A stretch of 64,000 nt of DNA from JAVBJN01 sp031546985 (GCA_031546985.1 JAVBJN010000057.1:1-64000), one strand, 5' to 3'. Positions 8,791-17,427 are shown, counted from the first letter of the stretch. Program-made: numbers and translations. Notes: generated from the letters alone by a model not told the origin.

Positions 8791-10905
8791 ATGAATATTT
8801 CAAATCGTATGAGCAATTTTACCCGCTGTCGTAACCACATAAAAAGACAGTTAACACATCTGACAACCGGTGTTGCAGGTGTGCTGACATTTTTTGCGGC
8901 CACAGGCATTCAGTCTGCCGATGCTCAGTGCGTTCCCGTTACGCTGGTTAACCAGGTCGATACCTGTCCGTATACCCAGGTAACATTGGATCCTGTACTG
9001 GACACGACCCTGGCATCGCCCAGAGTATATGAATGGACGCCTGCCAGCGGACTTTCGAGTACGAACACACTAAATACCGTTGCTACAACGGCAATCAGTG
9101 ATATTACGTACTACCTTAAAGTAAAAGCATTGCTTCGGCAAAACCTGGCGCTAAACTCCTCGTTTGGTAACGGCAACATGCAGTTTACCAGCGACTACGT
9201 TTATGCAACCGCCGGTATTACCCAGGGGCAATACAGCATTAATACCAACCCCCAAAACGTAACGCCTACTTTTGCGGCTTACGGCGACCACACTACGGGT
9301 ACAGGTAATATGCTCATTGCCAAAGGTTCTACCACTGCCGGCAAACACGTATGGTGCCAAACTATAGCTGTAAGTGCCAATACCGATTACAACTTCGCTT
9401 TCTGGGGTGCCAGCGCCGATGCCACCAACCCGGCTTCGCTGCAGGTAAACATCAATGGTGTGGATGTAGGAAGTGCCTTTGCACTGTCTGCCACGCCCGG
9501 CACCTGGAACCAGTACAATGTAGACTGGCCTAACACGCTGGCTACCAGTGCGGATGTATGTATCATCAACAACAATGTAAGCTTTAACGGTAACGTGTTT
9601 TCTATCGACGATATCGAATTCCGTAAATACTGTATCCAGGAAGATTCTGTTAAGATCAAACTGTATCCGGTAGACGTTTCGTTTACCTTTACCAAAGCTG
9701 CTGGCTGCGATGAGGATACCGTTTATTTTGCTGCTACCAACAACGTACCCGGCTCTTCGGTTACCTACTCATGGGTATATGGCGATGGTAATTTTGGCAA
9801 TGGCCAGAACGTATCGCACATTTACGGCACACAGGGATCTTACAATGTAATCCTGAGCGCTACCAACGGTAAATGTTCTGAAAACGAAACCCAGACCGTA
9901 AATACCAATAACCCGCTTACTGCAAGTTTTGATGTAGATGAAGATTCGGTTTGCGCCGGTGCTCCTGTTACCTTTAACTCCAACTCTATTGGTACCATTA
10001 CCAACTATGCCTGGACTTATGGCGATGGTGATGCCGGAACAGGACAAATTACACAGCACATTTATGATTCAATAGGTACGTTTACGGCTACACTGGTTAT
10101 TACCAGTAACCTGGGCTGTACCGATACGGCCAAGCTCAACATCCTTGTAGAAGGTTCTGCAGCGGTTACCGCAGCGGTATCTGACAGCAACTTCTGTATA
10201 GGCGATCCGCTCAAGCTCGATGCTATGATCTCGTCTAACTACGATAGTGCTTACTGGGATATTGGCGGCCAGCGCAAGGTTTATAATAACCTGAACCCTT
10301 ACCACACTTTTGACCAGCCCGGAACGTACGATGTAAGCTTCAATGCTTTCTTCAGATCGTGCCCCGACTCTATCTTCCACTTCCCGATCAATGTATATGC
10401 ATTGCCTAAAGTGAATATTGGCCAGGATACTTCGCTGTGTCCCGGAGAGCGCCCGCTGTATGTATCAGATGCCTTTGCACATGGCGATGGTACCAAATAC
10501 AAATGGTCTACCGGCGATACCACCAGGGTACTCCGCATTGCCAATCCCGATAACTACTGGCTCAGGGTTACAGAACCTACCGGCTGCTCCAATACCGACT
10601 CTATGTGGGTGCGCAAAGCTTGCTATGTAGATGTGCCCAACAGCTTTACGCCTAATAATGATGGCCTTAACGACTACTTCCTGCCACGCCAGCTGCTGTC
10701 TTACAAACTTACCCGTTTTGAGATGAGCGTTTACGACAGATGGGGTGTACGCGTATTCGAAACCAAGGCGGTTGACGGTCGCGGATGGGATGGTAAAGTA
10801 AATGGTGTAGACCAGCCTCAGGGTGTATTTGTTTACGTAATTGAAGTAACCTACGCCAACGGCAGAGAAGAAATGCTGAAGGGTAATGTTACCTTGCTGA
10901 GATAG
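8791..10905 (+). CDS. Secreted PKD-repeat protein with T9SS type B sorting domain (paralog 2)
   Basis: A 704-residue paralog of the preceding gene, sharing layout and sequence throughout: the mature N-terminus (DAQCVPVTLVNQVDTCP), the stretch LSSTNTLNTVATT, two PKD-type repeats (YGDGNFGNG and YGDGDAGTG, with Y replacing the usual F) and a type B sorting domain with NSFTPNNDGLNDYF near residue 617. The TTTATAGTTAGTTTTAT sequence runs into the first ATG (8776-8792). If that is the promoter, translation probably starts at the second in-frame ATG (8809), which still leaves a complete signal peptide. The gene ends just before a strong terminator. Its ligand or activity is unknown. Confidence 0.85.
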   Translation: MNISNRMSNFTRCRNHIKRQLTHLTTGVAGVLTFFAATGIQSADAQCVPVTLVNQVDTCPYTQVTLDPVLDTTLASPRVYEWTPASGLSSTNTLNTVATTAISDITYYLKVKALLRQNLALNSSFGNGNMQFTSDYVYATAGITQGQYSINTNPQNVTPTFAAYGDHTTGTGNMLIAKGSTTAGKHVWCQTIAVSANTDYNFAFWGASADATNPASLQVNINGVDVGSAFALSATPGTWNQYNVDWPNTLATSADVCIINNNVSFNGNVFSIDDIEFRKYCIQEDSVKIKLYPVDVSFTFTKAAGCDEDTVYFAATNNVPGSSVTYSWVYGDGNFGNGQNVSHIYGTQGSYNVILSATNGKCSENETQTVNTNNPLTASFDVDEDSVCAGAPVTFNSNSIGTITNYAWTYGDGDAGTGQITQHIYDSIGTFTATLVITSNLGCTDTAKLNILVEGSAAVTAAVSDSNFCIGDPLKLDAMISSNYDSAYWDIGGQRKVYNNLNPYHTFDQPGTYDVSFNAFFRSCPDSIFHFPINVYALPKVNIGQDTSLCPGERPLYVSDAFAHGDGTKYKWSTGDTTRVLRIANPDNYWLRVTEPTGCSNTDSMWVRKACYVDVPNSFTPNNDGLNDYFLPRQLLSYKLTRFEMSVYDRWGVRVFETKAVDGRGWDGKVNGVDQPQGVFVYVIEVTYANGREEMLKGNVTLLR

Positions 10906-10923
10906 AAATACTCATCTAACCAT

Positions 10924-10965
10924 AAAAAGAAAAGCCCTGGCAATATTGCCGGGGCTTTTCTTTTT
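10924..10965. terminator. Bidirectional terminator with CAATATTG core
   Basis: A long hairpin (AAAAGCCCTGGCAATATTGC and its partner GGGGCTTTTC) flanked by A-rich and T-rich runs follows the second type B secreted protein. It is one of four terminators in the window built on the same palindromic core. Confidence 0.85.
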
Positions 10966-11148
10966 ATCCCACAACGGAGAATTCCCATGATCCTTACTTT
11001 ACATCATTGGCCAACAACTGTAGGGACACCCCAGGCTTACACTCAATTTTCTTCGTTTGTTACTTTTTTGCGGAAAAAAAGTAACGCAAAAAACCGCCCG
11101 AAAACGGTTACACCTCGTTTTCGGGATAGCACCTTGATAGCACTACTG
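10966..11148. repeat. Intergenic hairpin-rich repeat region
   Basis: No gene is convincing between the terminator and the diverged repeat at 11149. Two strong inverted repeats are present: GTTACTTTTTT (11059-11069) pairs with AAAAAAAGTAAC (11074-11085) around a GCGG loop, and CCCGAAAACG (11097-11106) pairs perfectly with CGTTTTCGGG (11116-11125) around a 9-nt loop. Such GTTAC...GTAAC palindromes resemble dispersed spacer repeats of Bacteroidota; this family link is from memory. Confidence 0.55.
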
Positions 11149-11247
11149 TGCTACTGTAACTTCGGCCTGAGTACGCTGATGACAATCAAGGTCAATAAAC
11201 TGGCAGAGCCTTCGCACATCACCACTGCGCCAGACGCTGGTTTTATG
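11149..11247 (+). repeat. Diverged spacer repeat, copy A
   Basis: This stretch of about 99 bp aligns with 17554-17637. Shared blocks are TGCTACYGT, ACTTCGRCCTRAGTAC, AAACTGGCA, CCTTCRCAC and CGCTGGTTTTAT, in the same order. Copy A has about 10 extra bases in the middle. Both copies lie on the plus strand in convergent spacers, 19 and 13 bp before the terminator of the minus-strand gene. Confidence 0.6.
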
Positions 11248-11265
11248 CCAGGCATAATAAAAAAA

Positions 11266-11281
11266 ACCTCCTTGCGGAGGT
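11266..11281 (-). terminator. Terminator of the KamA-like gene
   Basis: The short hairpin ACCTCC-ttgc-GGAGGT is followed on the minus strand by a run of eight T. It lies 13 bp beyond the stop codon of the minus-strand radical SAM gene. Confidence 0.75.
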
Positions 11282-11293
11282 CTCTGTATGGGA

Positions 11294-12619
11294 TTAATAA
11301 TCGTAGCTAAATTCTTCTTCGGGTTCCATCTGGTAAAAGAATAGTTCTTCGTCAAAGGCCGGTACCAGGTCGTCGAGCCAAATGGCATTTTCATCGTACT
11401 TCGCAAAAAACGGACGGTGTACCCAGTTGGGGTTACGCCCCTGTATAAACCGCAGCACAAATACTTTTTCGCCTTTTACCTCGCTAATGCCCAGTATCTG
11501 TACTTTGCCCGGCTCTGCCGACATACTGGGCCCACGTACCGTACGGCATACGCCACTTACCTGCTGGTAGGCCTGCCGAAAAATGCGCCACGCCTTAACC
11601 AGCGATACGGCAAAGAAATCCTGCGCACCGGTATCGCGTGCCATAAACATGTAATAAGGTATACAGCCCAGCCGCACCTGCTCGCGCCACATATCGCGCC
11701 ACACCGCAGGATCATCATTAATGTTGCGCATAATTGGGCTTTGCGTGCGTATCTCTACGCCGGTATTGCGTATAAGCCGTATGGCTTCTTTTACTGCATC
11801 GGTCTCCATCTCCCGCATGTGGTTAAAATGGGCCATCAGCGTAAGGTGTTTGCCTTTGGCGCTCACCTGCTCAAACAGGCTTAGTAATTCGGCAGAATCT
11901 TTATCGTTAATAAACCGGTATGGCCAGTATCCCAACGCTTTGGTACCCAACCGGATCGTGTGTATGTTGGGCAGATCGGCTTCCAGCAGGGGTTCTATAT
12001 ACATTTTAAGCCGGTCGGCATTCATAATGAGCGGATCGCCTCCTGTAAAGAGCACATTCGTTACTTCGGGATGTTGTTTCAGGTATTCGACCAGCAGCTC
12101 GGTTTCGCGCATGGCAAACTTAAGCTCGTCCATGCCCACAAATTGCGGCCAGCGAAAACAAAAGGTGCAATAAGCGTGGCAGGTTTGGCCATGCTGCGGA
12201 AAGAACAAAACCGTTTGCCGGTATTTATGCTGTATGCCGGTGAGTTTTACCCCATTCAGTTCGGGTACATTGTGCTCCATTTGCCCGGCTGGGTGTGGGT
12301 TAAGCTGGTACCGGATGCTGTTGGCGGCCAGTTTCAGCTCGGCTTTGGATAATCCCTGCGCCATGGCTTCTTCCATGTGTTTGAAGTGCGCGGGCTGCAG
12401 CATTTCCTGCTGCGGAAAAGTGAGGTTATAGATAGGATCGTTGGGAATATTGCTCCAATCGATAAGCTCATCTACTACGTAATTATTTACCTTAAACGGC
12501 AGCACATTGCCTACTACTTCAATAGCGTGTTGCTGCTGAGGAGTGAGAAACTGTTTAACCTGAGGTATGTCTTTGAAATTATGGTGTCCATATGCTTTAT
12601 ACGTTTTGTTTTCAATCAT
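11294..12619 (-). CDS. KamA-family radical SAM protein (lysine 2,3-aminomutase-like)
   Basis: A 441-residue radical SAM enzyme. The cluster-binding motif is CHAYCTFC (Cys147, Cys151, Cys154) with the SAM-binding FTGGDPL near residue 190. Overall similarity is to the KamA/EpmB family, which uses SAM and PLP to move an amino group. True lysine aminomutases read CxxxCRHCTRR at this site; here it is CTFCFRWPQF, so substrate specificity is probably different and unknown. The C-terminus is acidic (EPEEEFSYDY). It stands alone between a repeat-rich spacer and the YceI gene and seems to have its own promoter with a leader of about 180 nt (see 12620-12837). Confidence 0.8.
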   Translation of the reverse strand: MIENKTYKAYGHHNFKDIPQVKQFLTPQQQHAIEVVGNVLPFKVNNYVVDELIDWSNIPNDPIYNLTFPQQEMLQPAHFKHMEEAMAQGLSKAELKLAANSIRYQLNPHPAGQMEHNVPELNGVKLTGIQHKYRQTVLFFPQHGQTCHAYCTFCFRWPQFVGMDELKFAMRETELLVEYLKQHPEVTNVLFTGGDPLIMNADRLKMYIEPLLEADLPNIHTIRLGTKALGYWPYRFINDKDSAELLSLFEQVSAKGKHLTLMAHFNHMREMETDAVKEAIRLIRNTGVEIRTQSPIMRNINDDPAVWRDMWREQVRLGCIPYYMFMARDTGAQDFFAVSLVKAWRIFRQAYQQVSGVCRTVRGPSMSAEPGKVQILGISEVKGEKVFVLRFIQGRNPNWVHRPFFAKYDENAIWLDDLVPAFDEELFFYQMEPEEEFSYDY

Positions 12620-12800
12620 CTTTTAAGTTTAGGTAAAAGAATAGCTACTCCCCCATTAAGGAGGCAGCACATTTAAAAAGCAGCAATTGCGTATCACCTG
12701 ATCTGTATACAAAGCGCAAAAGGAGCACTACAACAGCATAAAAAAACGGTACCGGATAAACTGAAATTTCAGCAGATAAAAAAGATCAGGCGTTTGATAT
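12620..12800 (-). other. Long possible structured leader of the KamA-like gene
   Basis: If the promoter at 12806-12837 is used, the mRNA has about 180 untranslated bases. Within them CCTGATC and GATCAGG are complementary and about 90 nt apart, and CTGAAATTTCAG forms a local palindrome between them. This could be a closed multi-branch fold. No known riboswitch class was recognised. Confidence 0.3.
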
Positions 12801-12805
12801 CTATC

Positions 12806-12837
12806 CAAAACTAACAAAAAATGTGACCTTTCCCAAA
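12806..12837 (-). promoter_or_regulatory. Promoter for the KamA-like gene
   Basis: On the minus strand TTTG (12837-12834) and TAGTTTTG (12813-12806) are separated by 20 bp, a full match to the Bacteroidota -33/-7 arrangement. It faces the KamA-like gene. Confidence 0.6.
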
Positions 12838-12850
12838 CGGAAATACAAAA

Positions 12851-12883
12851 AAAGGCCGGCAGAATCTGCTTCTGCCGGCCTTT
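12851..12883 (-). terminator. Terminator of the YceI gene
   Basis: A perfect 13-bp stem, AAAGGCCGGCAGA with TCTGCCGGCCTTT, around a 7-nt loop, followed on the minus strand by a T-rich tail, 27 bp after the YceI stop codon. Confidence 0.85.
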
Positions 12884-12910
12884 ACCCTAAATCTGTAACT
12901 ATGCTAAAAA

Positions 12911-13435
12911 TTATTGCTTAACCATTTCTATGTTGGCCAGGATCTTTACCTCATCGCTCACTACTACACCTCCTGCCTCGGTGGTTGCATGCCATTTTAA
13001 ACCAAAATCTTTACGTTTGATTTTGCCCGACAATTCAAAACCGGCAATGGTACGGCCATAAGCATCGTTGGTAACGCCACCATACTCTACATCGAGTACT
13101 ACCGGCAGGGTTACATCGCGAATGGTAAGGTTGCCATGCAGTTTGTAATCGCTGTCGCTTACTTTCTCCAGGTTATTGGAGTTGAAGATCATTTTAGGGT
13201 ACTGCTCTGCATTAAAGAAATCATCAGATTTCAGGTGCTGGTCGCGTTGTTCGTTTTTGGTGTTAATGCTGTTAATGTCTGCTTCGAACTGGATGGTAGC
13301 ATCGGTAAAGTCTTCTTTATCGGCTTCCATTGAGGCATTAAATTGTTCGAAATGACCGGTTACAGTAGAAACCATCAGGTGTTTTACTTTAAACTGCGCT
13401 TCGCTGTGCATTGCATCGCTGATCCATGTTGCCAT
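12911..13435 (-). CDS. YceI-family lipocalin-like protein
   Basis: A 174-residue protein matching the YceI family over its whole length (ISDAMHSEAQFKVKHLMVSTVTGHF at the start, GFELSGKIKRKDFGLKW near the end). The fold binds polyisoprenoid or other amphiphilic ligands in a barrel. No signal peptide is present, so this copy is probably cytoplasmic, unlike the periplasmic E. coli protein. It lies downstream of a Crp-family regulator in the same direction, 123 bp apart, and has its own strong terminator. Confidence 0.88.
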   Translation of the reverse strand: MATWISDAMHSEAQFKVKHLMVSTVTGHFEQFNASMEADKEDFTDATIQFEADINSINTKNEQRDQHLKSDDFFNAEQYPKMIFNSNNLEKVSDSDYKLHGNLTIRDVTLPVVLDVEYGGVTNDAYGRTIAGFELSGKIKRKDFGLKWHATTEAGGVVVSDEVKILANIEMVKQ

Positions 13436-13558
13436 AATAGTATTGTTTTAAGTGTTTTACAATGTTATCGTAAATGGGTAGTAATCCGTTTCATTTACCA
13501 TACAAATGTCAGCACAATACATGATAAAAAACTTGAACTAGATTAAGAAATCAAAAAA

Positions 13559-14143
13559 TTACCGGTGCGCAATTTTGTTGCGGATCTTACTCAAAAACTC
13601 GGGCGTGATATTAAGGTAGGAGGCAATGTGCTTTTGCGAAACCAGCTGCTGCAGATCGGGGTACCGCTCGGTAAAACGCAGGTAACGCTCTTCAGCAGTG
13701 AGTTCCATACTCTCCCGGGTGCGCCGGAAATGTGAAACGATAGCGTTTTGGTATAGTATGCGGAAGAATCTTTCGAACTTGGGTACCTCGGCATACAACC
13801 ACTCCATTTTTTCGAAAGGCAGTATCATTACAGAGCTGTGCACCAATGCATCAATGCTGTGCTCGGCGGGGGTTTGGGTAAGGCCGCTGTACAGATCCGA
13901 TGTCCACCAGTTGGCCTGCGAAAACTGGATAATATGCTCCAGCCCATGCTCATCTACCGTGTAGGTTCTCAGGCAACCTTCAATCACAAAGTATTGCAAG
14001 CGGCATATCTCGCCCTGCTGCAACAAGTGCGTTCCTTTTTTTACCTCCTGGTTCTCGAGCAGGCCGGTAAAGAAATGCTGCTCTTTTTTATCGAGTTTAA
14101 TGTAGCGGGAGAGGTATTGCACTATACGTTCGTCAGGTGTCAT
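13559..14143 (-). CDS. Crp/Fnr-family transcriptional regulator
   Basis: A 194-residue regulator with an N-terminal cyclic-nucleotide-binding-like domain (about residues 20-125; GTHLLQQGEICRLQYFVIEGC) and a short C-terminal helix-turn-helix (VSQKHIASYLNITPEFLSKI, about 167-186). It lacks the N-terminal cysteines of an oxygen-sensing FNR, so it is probably not an iron-sulfur sensor. Family members of this size in Bacteroidota often control stress or redox genes; the ligand is unknown. YceI downstream may be a target or operon partner. Confidence 0.85.
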   Translation of the reverse strand: MTPDERIVQYLSRYIKLDKKEQHFFTGLLENQEVKKGTHLLQQGEICRLQYFVIEGCLRTYTVDEHGLEHIIQFSQANWWTSDLYSGLTQTPAEHSIDALVHSSVMILPFEKMEWLYAEVPKFERFFRILYQNAIVSHFRRTRESMELTAEERYLRFTERYPDLQQLVSQKHIASYLNITPEFLSKIRNKIAHR

Positions 14144-14242
14144 AGCCTAAGGTTGGTGGTTTTAAATTACAATATTAAAGTGAAAGGTGAGATGTCAGAG
14201 GTCAATGCACTATGGCAATAAAAGAATTGCTACCAAACAAAA

Positions 14243-14272
14243 AGCCGTCCCCACAATATTGCGGGGACGGCT
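14243..14272 (-). terminator. Terminator of gyrB with CAATATTG core
   Basis: The hairpin AGCCGTCCCC / GGGGACGGCT encloses aCAATATTGc and is followed on the minus strand by TTTTTGTTTGG, just after the gyrB stop codon. Confidence 0.85.
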
Positions 14273-14294
14273 CGGGAAATTCATATAACGAAAC

Positions 14295-16271
14295 TTATAC
14301 GTCGATCTTGGCGTATTTAGCGTGTTTTTCGATAAACTCACGGCGTGGAGGTACTTCATCGCCCATCAGCATTGCAAAAATGCGGTCGGCTTCGGCAGCA
14401 CTGTCGATGGTTACCCTTTTCATGAGCCTGGTTTCAGGGTTCATGGTGGTTTCCCAAAGCTGCTCGGCGTTCATCTCACCCAAACCTTTGTATCGCTGGA
14501 TGTTTACACTGTCTTCTTTACCGTTACCCAGTTTATCTACCGCAGCACGGCGGTCAGCCTCAGTCCAGGCGTAGATCTGCTCTTTACCCTTCTTAACCAG
14601 GTATAAAGGCGGCTGGGCAATGTAAATATAACCTTGCTCGATCAGCTCCTTCATATAACGGAAGATGAACGTAAGGATAAGCGTAGAGATGTGCGAACCA
14701 TCCACGTCGGCATCCGTCATGATCACCAGCTTGTGGTAACGGAGCTTGGCGATGTTCAGCGCCTTAGGATCATCGGGGGTACCAATGCTCACACCCAGCG
14801 CGGTAAACATATTTTTGATCTCTTCGTTTTCGTAGATTTTGTGCTCCATAGCTTTCTCTACGTTCAGGATTTTACCCCTGAGCGGCAGAATAGCCTGGAA
14901 ACGACGGTTACGGCCCTGCTTGGCAGTACCACCTGCCGAGTCCCCTTCGACCAGGAACAGTTCGCAGTTTTCGGCTTTGTTATCGGAGCAATCGGCCAGT
15001 TTACCCGGCAATCCGCCTCCGGTAAGTACGCTCTTGCGTTGCACCAGTTCACGGGCTTTACGGGCCGCGTGGCGGGCTTGTGCAGCCAATATTACTTTCT
15101 CGATAATGGTTTTGGCCTCTTTAGGGTTTTCTTCGAGGTAGGCTTCCAGTGTGCGGCTCACCGTTACGTCTACCACACCCATCACCTCACTGTTACCCAG
15201 TTTGGTTTTGGTCTGGCCTTCGAACTGTGGCTCGGGCACTTTTACAGAAACTACAGCGCTCAATCCCTCACGGAAGTCATCGCCGGTAATTTCCACCTTA
15301 GCCTTCTCAAACAGTTTTTCCCTGTCGCCGTATGATTTGAACACCCGGGTAATAGCCCTGCGGAAACCCGCTACGTGCGTACCACCTTCAATGGTGTTAA
15401 TGTTGTTTACATAAGAGAAGATATGCTCGTTGTAAGAGTTGTTGTACAACATGGCTACTTCTACCACTACATTACTTTCGGGATCATGGCCTTCCATGTA
15501 TACCGGGCGTTGAATAAGTGAGCTGCGGTTACCGTTTCTGTCCAGCATTTCCACAAACTCTACAATACCACCTTCGCTGAAGTATACTTCTGTTAAGAAA
15601 CCACCATCTTCTTCCTGCTCACGCTCATCTACCAATGTAATGATGATACCCCTGTTGAGGTACGACAACTCGCGTAAACGGCCTGCCAGAATATCTTTTA
15701 TATATTGTCCGTCTTTAAAGATAGACACATCCGGCTCAAAATAAACCGTAGTACCGGTAACATCGCTTTCGCCAATTACACGAACTGCGTATTGCGGTAC
15801 GCCACAGGAATACTCCTGCTCAAATACTTTACCTTCCCGGCGCACGGTTACAATCAGTTTGGAGCTCAGTGCGTTTACGCAACTTACGCCCACACCGTGC
15901 AAACCGCCCGATACCTTGTAGGTGTTTTTATCGAACTTACCACCCGCGTGCAATACCGTCATTACCACTTCGAGGGCGCTGCGGCCTTCTTTGGGGTGCA
16001 TACCGGTAGGGATACCACGGCCATCATCCTGAACGGAAACAGCGTTGTTGGGGTGAATCGTTACAGTAATGTTTTTACAATATCCTGCGAGTGCTTCATC
16101 TATGGAGTTATCTACCACCTCGTAAACCAGGTGGTGCAAACCTTTAATGCCAATATCACCAATGTACATGGCCGGACGCTTACGCACCGCTTCCAGACCT
16201 TCCAATACCTGAATACTTCCGGCATCGTACCCATTGGTATTGCCGGCCAGCACTTGTTCTTCAGTACTCAT
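14295..16271 (-). CDS. gyrB: DNA gyrase subunit B
   Basis: A 658-residue type IIA topoisomerase ATPase subunit. Seen in order: the GHKL ATP-binding motifs (EVVDNSIDEA, DDGRGIPTG, GGLHGVGVSCVNALS), the transducer domain, the TOPRIM motif EGDSAGG near residue 443 with DADVDGSHI further on, and the C-terminal QRYKGLGEMN block. The length fits a GyrB without the proteobacterial insertion. ParE is the alternative, but the GyrB-type C-terminus (TMNPETRLMKRVTID) favours gyrase. It is monocistronic, with its own promoter (16362-16392) and terminator. Confidence 0.95.
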   Translation of the reverse strand: MSTEEQVLAGNTNGYDAGSIQVLEGLEAVRKRPAMYIGDIGIKGLHHLVYEVVDNSIDEALAGYCKNITVTIHPNNAVSVQDDGRGIPTGMHPKEGRSALEVVMTVLHAGGKFDKNTYKVSGGLHGVGVSCVNALSSKLIVTVRREGKVFEQEYSCGVPQYAVRVIGESDVTGTTVYFEPDVSIFKDGQYIKDILAGRLRELSYLNRGIIITLVDEREQEEDGGFLTEVYFSEGGIVEFVEMLDRNGNRSSLIQRPVYMEGHDPESNVVVEVAMLYNNSYNEHIFSYVNNINTIEGGTHVAGFRRAITRVFKSYGDREKLFEKAKVEITGDDFREGLSAVVSVKVPEPQFEGQTKTKLGNSEVMGVVDVTVSRTLEAYLEENPKEAKTIIEKVILAAQARHAARKARELVQRKSVLTGGGLPGKLADCSDNKAENCELFLVEGDSAGGTAKQGRNRRFQAILPLRGKILNVEKAMEHKIYENEEIKNMFTALGVSIGTPDDPKALNIAKLRYHKLVIMTDADVDGSHISTLILTFIFRYMKELIEQGYIYIAQPPLYLVKKGKEQIYAWTEADRRAAVDKLGNGKEDSVNIQRYKGLGEMNAEQLWETTMNPETRLMKRVTIDSAAEADRIFAMLMGDEVPPRREFIEKHAKYAKIDV

Positions 16272-16361
16272 AAATGCAGATAGAAATTTTTCAGTGAATG
16301 AACTTTTTACCCTTCCCGCGGTTATACACCAGACCAGGATAATGCTTCGGGTAAATCCTTA

Positions 16362-16392
16362 CAAAATTAGCCAAAAATTCCCGCTTGAACAA
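16362..16392 (-). promoter_or_regulatory. gyrB promoter
   Basis: On the minus strand TTG (16392-16390) and TAATTTTG (16369-16362) are 20 bp apart, matching the Bacteroidota consensus. The predicted leader is about 85 nt. Confidence 0.6.
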
Positions 16393-16476
16393 GGATTTAT
16401 GGCAATTTTGGTTAATACAAAATCATTGAGAATCATGAGTTTACGAACCGCATGAGGTTTGTGTTGTAAATCCCCG

Positions 16477-16484
16477 TAAATTTG
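16477..16484 (+). promoter_or_regulatory. -7 box of the AraC-family regulator gene
   Basis: TAAATTTG followed by CACC fits the -7 consensus 26 bp before the ATG at 16510. A TTTG lies 15 bp upstream, slightly closer than usual. Confidence 0.5.
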
Positions 16485-16509
16485 CACCATCCTAAACGGT
16501 CTTTTATTG

Positions 16510-17427
16510 ATGCAACCGTTAAATCAGATATTACAAAATGCCTTCCCGCCAGAGGTAGTAAGCAATGAATTGAATTGCATGCTGCACTTTAAGGAAGAGC
16601 TCACTCCCGGCTTTAACTGGGAGGCGGCGCAGTTCAGTATGCCCGCCAACCTCGTGATGGAGGATACGGCTATTGTGCAATATATAACCACCGACCAGCA
16701 CACCAGGCTGGTGCTCCAATACTGTATCAGCGGGCAGCATTACTGCAATAAACCCCGCTGTAAGGGCCAGTTGTGCAACAACGAAACAGCAGATTGCGAC
16801 ACCATAGACCGCAATAAGTCCCGGCTTTCTGTTTTCCAGTTTGAGATGACCGCTACTTATTTCGAATTCTTATCGGGCGCCAGCATTAATACGCTGTTTG
16901 CCGAAGCTTCGGAAGGCGATTTTATGAAAGTGCTGCCTTTGTGCGCCAAAACCAAACTGTCGCTGGAGCAGGTGATCCACAACAATTACGAGAACGGACT
17001 CAAGCATATTTTCCTGAAAAGCAGGCTGGGCGACCTGATCCTGTACATCAACGACCTGTACCAGGAAGAGCGCGCGCCTATTGCGGCCTGTAAGTTCCTC
17101 ACCAACAATGATGACCGCGATAAGATATTGATGGCCAAGGAGATCCTTACAGAGCGCCTGGACAGCCCTATTACCATTAAGGAACTGAGCCGTAAGGTAG
17201 CTATGAACGAATGTTACCTTAAACGGGGTTTCAAAGCAGTTTATGGCAAAACCATTTACGATTACTTCCAGCAGGAGCGTATTGCCAAAGCACGTCAGTT
17301 GCTGTACGAAAATGGACTGAGTGTGTCGGAAGTAGCTAACCACCTGGGTTTCAGCAGCATATCTCACTTCAGCACCGCATTTAAGAAACACACCGGTATG
17401 AAGCCCTGCGAATTGCTTTTACGCTAA
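16510..17427 (+). CDS. AraC-family transcriptional regulator with N-terminal cysteine cluster
   Basis: A 305-residue regulator starting at ATG 16510; a TTG directly before it is in frame but less likely. The C-terminal 100 residues form the AraC double helix-turn-helix (SPITIKELSRKVAMNECYLK and the ending VANHLGFSSISHFSTAFKKH). The N-terminal domain is unusual in having five cysteines within about 25 residues (near 72, 79, 84, 89 and 96; spacing CX6CX4CX4CX6C), which could bind a metal or an iron-sulfur cluster or act as a redox switch. It is divergent from gyrB and has no obvious target gene beside it. Confidence 0.82.
   Translation: MQPLNQILQNAFPPEVVSNELNCMLHFKEELTPGFNWEAAQFSMPANLVMEDTAIVQYITTDQHTRLVLQYCISGQHYCNKPRCKGQLCNNETADCDTIDRNKSRLSVFQFEMTATYFEFLSGASINTLFAEASEGDFMKVLPLCAKTKLSLEQVIHNNYENGLKHIFLKSRLGDLILYINDLYQEERAPIAACKFLTNNDDRDKILMAKEILTERLDSPITIKELSRKVAMNECYLKRGFKAVYGKTIYDYFQQERIAKARQLLYENGLSVSEVANHLGFSSISHFSTAFKKHTGMKPCELLLR

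Noticed and set aside
10987..11310. Plus-strand frame of 107 codons after the second type B secreted protein
   Set aside because: It runs through two strong palindromes, the diverged repeat and the terminator of the opposite gene, has no recognisable domain and no expected codon pattern.
13559..14143. The Crp-family regulator as the oxygen sensor (FNR) that binds the cco boxes
   Set aside because: It lacks the N-terminal cysteine cluster of FNR, and a link to the boxes at 3.8 and 6.3 kb cannot be shown from the sequence.
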